From assembly GCA_035651655.1 (NCBI GenBank), contig DASRFG010000006.1, positions 62,001 through 126,000 of the forward strand: a DNA stretch of 64,000 bases, written 5' to 3'. This stretch comes from Terriglobales bacterium. GTDB lineage: Bacteria; Acidobacteriota; Terriglobia; Terriglobales; Acidobacteriaceae. The notes below the pieces were generated by a model. The model worked only from the letters and a program-made list of their open reading frames with translations. It was not told where the DNA came from and searched no databases. A program made the position numbers and the translations under genes. Below, in pieces: positions 61,943 through 64,000 of this stretch (within the stretch, counting starts at the first letter, position 1; the number at the start of each line of letters is the position of its first letter).

Positions 61943-63061
61943 CTAGGACGTTTTTGTTGCGGGCTCGCAGTCTGCGGACACCACAGAGAGAGCACTGGTC
62001 CCGCTGTGTTGCCCGTTGCCGGATTCCATTCCCGTTAACACTCCAGCGCTGCCCGCCGCGGAGGCCGCTGCCTGGGCCTGCGCCGGTTCTGCCGTTGGCT
62101 CAAGAAACTTCTCCCGCTTCAGCAATGGGCGTCCTAGCGAAGCGTTGTATCCGGTCCAGGCTCCCTCAAGGTTGGACTCACGTTCCAGGTGCGCACGCAT
62201 GCTCTCCATCTTCGAGTCGAGGTCGTCAAGATAGTGAAGCATGAGCGCCTCGGGAAACATTGGTAGCTTGGGAGAGCCGAATTCGTATTCGCCGTGATGG
62301 CTGATGATCAAGTGCTCGAGCAATGTTTTGAGCTCCTGGGGGAAGTCCTGCAGCTGGGCGATTTTGGCCTGCAGCATCTCCAGTTCGATGATCATGTGGC
62401 CCAGTAACTGGCCGCGCGTCGTGTAGGCAAACGACCGGTTGTAGCTGAGCTCGTAGATTTTTCCCACGTCATGCAGGAATGCGCCCGTCAGGAGAAGATC
62501 GCGATCTACCAGCGGATAATTACGGCTCACCAGATCACATGACTTAAACAAGGACACCACGTGGTCTAGCAGCCCGCCAATGTATGCGTGATGCAGGGTC
62601 TTGGCGGCGGGGGCATTGCGATACGCCGCAGCGATCTCCGCGTCACTCATGAAAGCCTGAACCAGAGATTTCAGATGTGGATTACTGAACGTGGCTACGA
62701 AATCGGCGAGTGTCTGCCATAGCTGGTTGATATCTTTGCTGCATTTGGGCAGGTAGTCGTCAAATTCGATTTCCGACTGCTGCAACTTCCGCACTTTATG
62801 GATCGTAAGCTGAAAGTGGTTCTTGTAGCGGTTGATCAGTCCTTTGACCTTGACGTAGTCATCCTGCTCGAAAGCATTGAGCGCATCGGTGACGTTGTCC
62901 CACATCTTGGCTTCGATTTGGCCGCCTCGATCTGCCAGAGTCAGCGCCAGATACGGCTCACCGGTTTTCTTCGGCTTCACCTGTTTAACCGCGACCACAA
63001 AGCTGGAGGTGATCACCTTGTTCTCGCAGCTGGCGCAATCGGAGATATAGAAGTCTTTCAT
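61943..63061 (-). CDS. YhaM-like 3'-5' exonuclease with OB and HD domains
   Basis: 372 residues from the ATG at 63061. The N-terminus has CASC (ISDCASCENKVI) then an OB-fold (KKTGEPYLALTLADRGGQIEAKMWD). The HD domain has HHAYIGGLLDHVVS and GAFLHDVGKIYEL (HD pair about 197-198), plus LLEHLIISHHGEYEFGSP and HYLDDLDSKM. This is the YhaM arrangement, a manganese-dependent 3'-5' exoribonuclease best known in Firmicutes. A low-complexity Ala/Ser/Gly tail of about 60 residues is extra. Confidence 0.88.
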   Translation of the reverse strand: MKDFYISDCASCENKVITSSFVVAVKQVKPKKTGEPYLALTLADRGGQIEAKMWDNVTDALNAFEQDDYVKVKGLINRYKNHFQLTIHKVRKLQQSEIEFDDYLPKCSKDINQLWQTLADFVATFSNPHLKSLVQAFMSDAEIAAAYRNAPAAKTLHHAYIGGLLDHVVSLFKSCDLVSRNYPLVDRDLLLTGAFLHDVGKIYELSYNRSFAYTTRGQLLGHMIIELEMLQAKIAQLQDFPQELKTLLEHLIISHHGEYEFGSPKLPMFPEALMLHYLDDLDSKMESMRAHLERESNLEGAWTGYNASLGRPLLKREKFLEPTAEPAQAQAAASAAGSAGVLTGMESGNGQHSGTSALSVVSADCEPATKTS

Positions 63062-63154
63062 GGCGCACAAACGAAACCCGCTCTACACGGGGACAGTACT
63101 GCCCACCGCACGGGAGAAGAACTTGAACAGGTCTCTGGTTTGGGTCAGCCTACA

Positions 63155-64000
63155 CTAAAACAGCAGGAACTTCTTCTTCTTTTTAAGCTTTTTGCTGCCT
63201 TCCGCTGCTGAGGCTGTGGTGTAAATAGGCTTGGTTTCGTTGGGGCTGGCGCCGCTGTCAACGTAACCCGGTTTGATGTCAATGAAAGCTTGCTCACGCA
63301 GCTTCGTGAGGTAGGCACGCAACGCAGGCTGTAATTTCTGGTAATACAACGCATCCTGTACCCTGGCCTCCACCTCTTTGAACGGCGGTACGCCTGGCAT
63401 CTGGTGCTCCGTAACCTGCAGGATGACAAAACCCTGTTTAGTGCGAATTACGTTGGAAACCTCGCCGGCTTTCATAGCAAATGTCGTGTCTTCCAATTCC
63501 TTAGCCAGGGTTCCGCGCTTAAACAGTCCCAGATCGCCGCCCTGGGCAGCGCTAGGGCCATCGGAGTTCTTTCTCGCTACTTCGTCGAACTTTGCTCCTT
63601 TGCGGATCTCTGCGAGCAATTGGCTGGCTTTGGCCTCCGCCTGTGCCACCCGTTCCTCTTCCGGGACCTCGGGGACACTACTGGCTGGCGTGGCCTCACT
63701 CGATGGCCCAGGCTTGGAGCTGTCAGCTTTAGGTGCGGACTTTGCCGCGGTCGAAACTAAAATCTCGCTCAGGCGCACCTGCTCGGGACGCTCCAGCTCA
63801 CTTCTATGCTCGTTGTAAAACTTCTGCGCCTCTTCCTTGGAAACTCTTATCTGTGACCCTACCTCGCGCTGAATCACCTGTTGGGTCACGATGTTGTTCC
63901 GCATGTTCTGCTTAAAATCTTCGTATGAGATTCCCTGGGCTTGCGCCGATTTTTCTAGCTCCTCCATGGATCCCAACCCCATCTGTTTACGAATCTCATC
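63155..64000 (-). CDS. SurA/PpiC-type periplasmic peptidyl-prolyl isomerase, N-terminal part outside the window
   Basis: The frame is open through the right edge (DEIRKQMGLGSMEELEKSAQ), so the beginning is missing. About 280 residues are seen: the SurA N-terminal helical part (GISYEDFKQNMRNNIVTQQVI), a parvulin domain (VRLSEILVSTAA ... KFDEVARKNSDGPSAAQGGDLGLFKRG, MKAGEVSNVIRTKQGFVILQV) with a long Pro/Ser/Ala/Glu insert in its first third (about 35 residues), and a tail ending SKKLKKKKKFLLF. It assists folding of outer-membrane proteins, with BamA and Skp in the same window. Confidence 0.88.
   Translation of the reverse strand, partial: DEIRKQMGLGSMEELEKSAQAQGISYEDFKQNMRNNIVTQQVIQREVGSQIRVSKEEAQKFYNEHRSELERPEQVRLSEILVSTAAKSAPKADSSKPGPSSEATPASSVPEVPEEERVAQAEAKASQLLAEIRKGAKFDEVARKNSDGPSAAQGGDLGLFKRGTLAKELEDTTFAMKAGEVSNVIRTKQGFVILQVTEHQMPGVPPFKEVEARVQDALYYQKLQPALRAYLTKLREQAFIDIKPGYVDSGASPNETKPIYTTASAAEGSKKLKKKKKFLLF

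Overview
This 64 kb window has no rRNA, tRNA, CRISPR array or insertion sequence that I can see. It looks like chromosome from a diderm bacterium with moderately high G+C. The most likely source is an acidobacterium of the Terriglobia/Koribacter type. The reasons are lipid A genes (waaA, lpxK), BamA/Skp, an Oar-like TonB-dependent receptor with an N-terminal carboxypeptidase-regulatory-like domain, CarD beside GreA, glycine-zipper envelope proteins, and the mix of gene neighbourhoods. This placement is by recognition, not by a search.

Layout. 1-5.5 kb: the end of an HD-GYP protein, a glycine-zipper protein, a peroxiredoxin whose peroxidatic cysteine codon is an in-frame TGA (probable selenoprotein), a secreted protein, gatB and another secreted protein. 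5.6-15 kb: envelope genes waaA-lpxK, an alpha/beta hydrolase, alr, a TonB-family protein, skp and bamA. 15-20.3 kb: two small genes, then a translation cluster read leftwards (rplM-rpsI-rpsB-tsf-pyrH-frr) from a clear sigma70-type promoter at 20267-20295. 20.4-25 kb: a second leftward cluster (carD, a small hypothetical gene, ruvX, mltG, a lipoprotein, an ABC-type permease). CarD has a strong promoter and faces greA across a palindrome-rich gap.

25-34.5 kb reads mostly rightwards: greA, a CDP-alcohol phosphatidyltransferase, a tiny basic secreted protein, an isoaspartyl peptidase, a 1216-residue TonB-dependent receptor, an MltD-like LysM transglycosylase and a histone-H1-like protein with an acidic head and a basic tail. 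34.5-43.6 kb: an OmpA-type protein with a long coiled coil, a small gene, yqeY, an unknown membrane protein, a class V aminotransferase overlapping serA, an S2P-type protease with CBS domains, and rsmD.

43.6-53.5 kb: a Rid-family protein, a secreted amidohydrolase, a CBS protein, a leftward molybdenum-cofactor cluster (moeA-moaC-response regulator-mog-YqaA-like), an overlapping pair of a normal and a degenerate receiver protein, a class III aminotransferase, and a PASTA protein with no kinase. 53.5-64 kb: aroC-def-fmt-rsmB, a NarL-type sensor kinase and regulator pair, a HAD hydrolase, a second glycine-zipper lipoprotein related to the one at 827, a YhaM-like exonuclease and the C-terminal part of a SurA/PpiC foldase.

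The most interesting signal is the TGA-interrupted peroxiredoxin at 1493-1954 (minus strand). The frame is open on both sides, the TGA replaces the catalytic cysteine exactly, and a SECIS-like hairpin with G first in its loop begins 9 nt after the TGA, with its loop 18 nt after.
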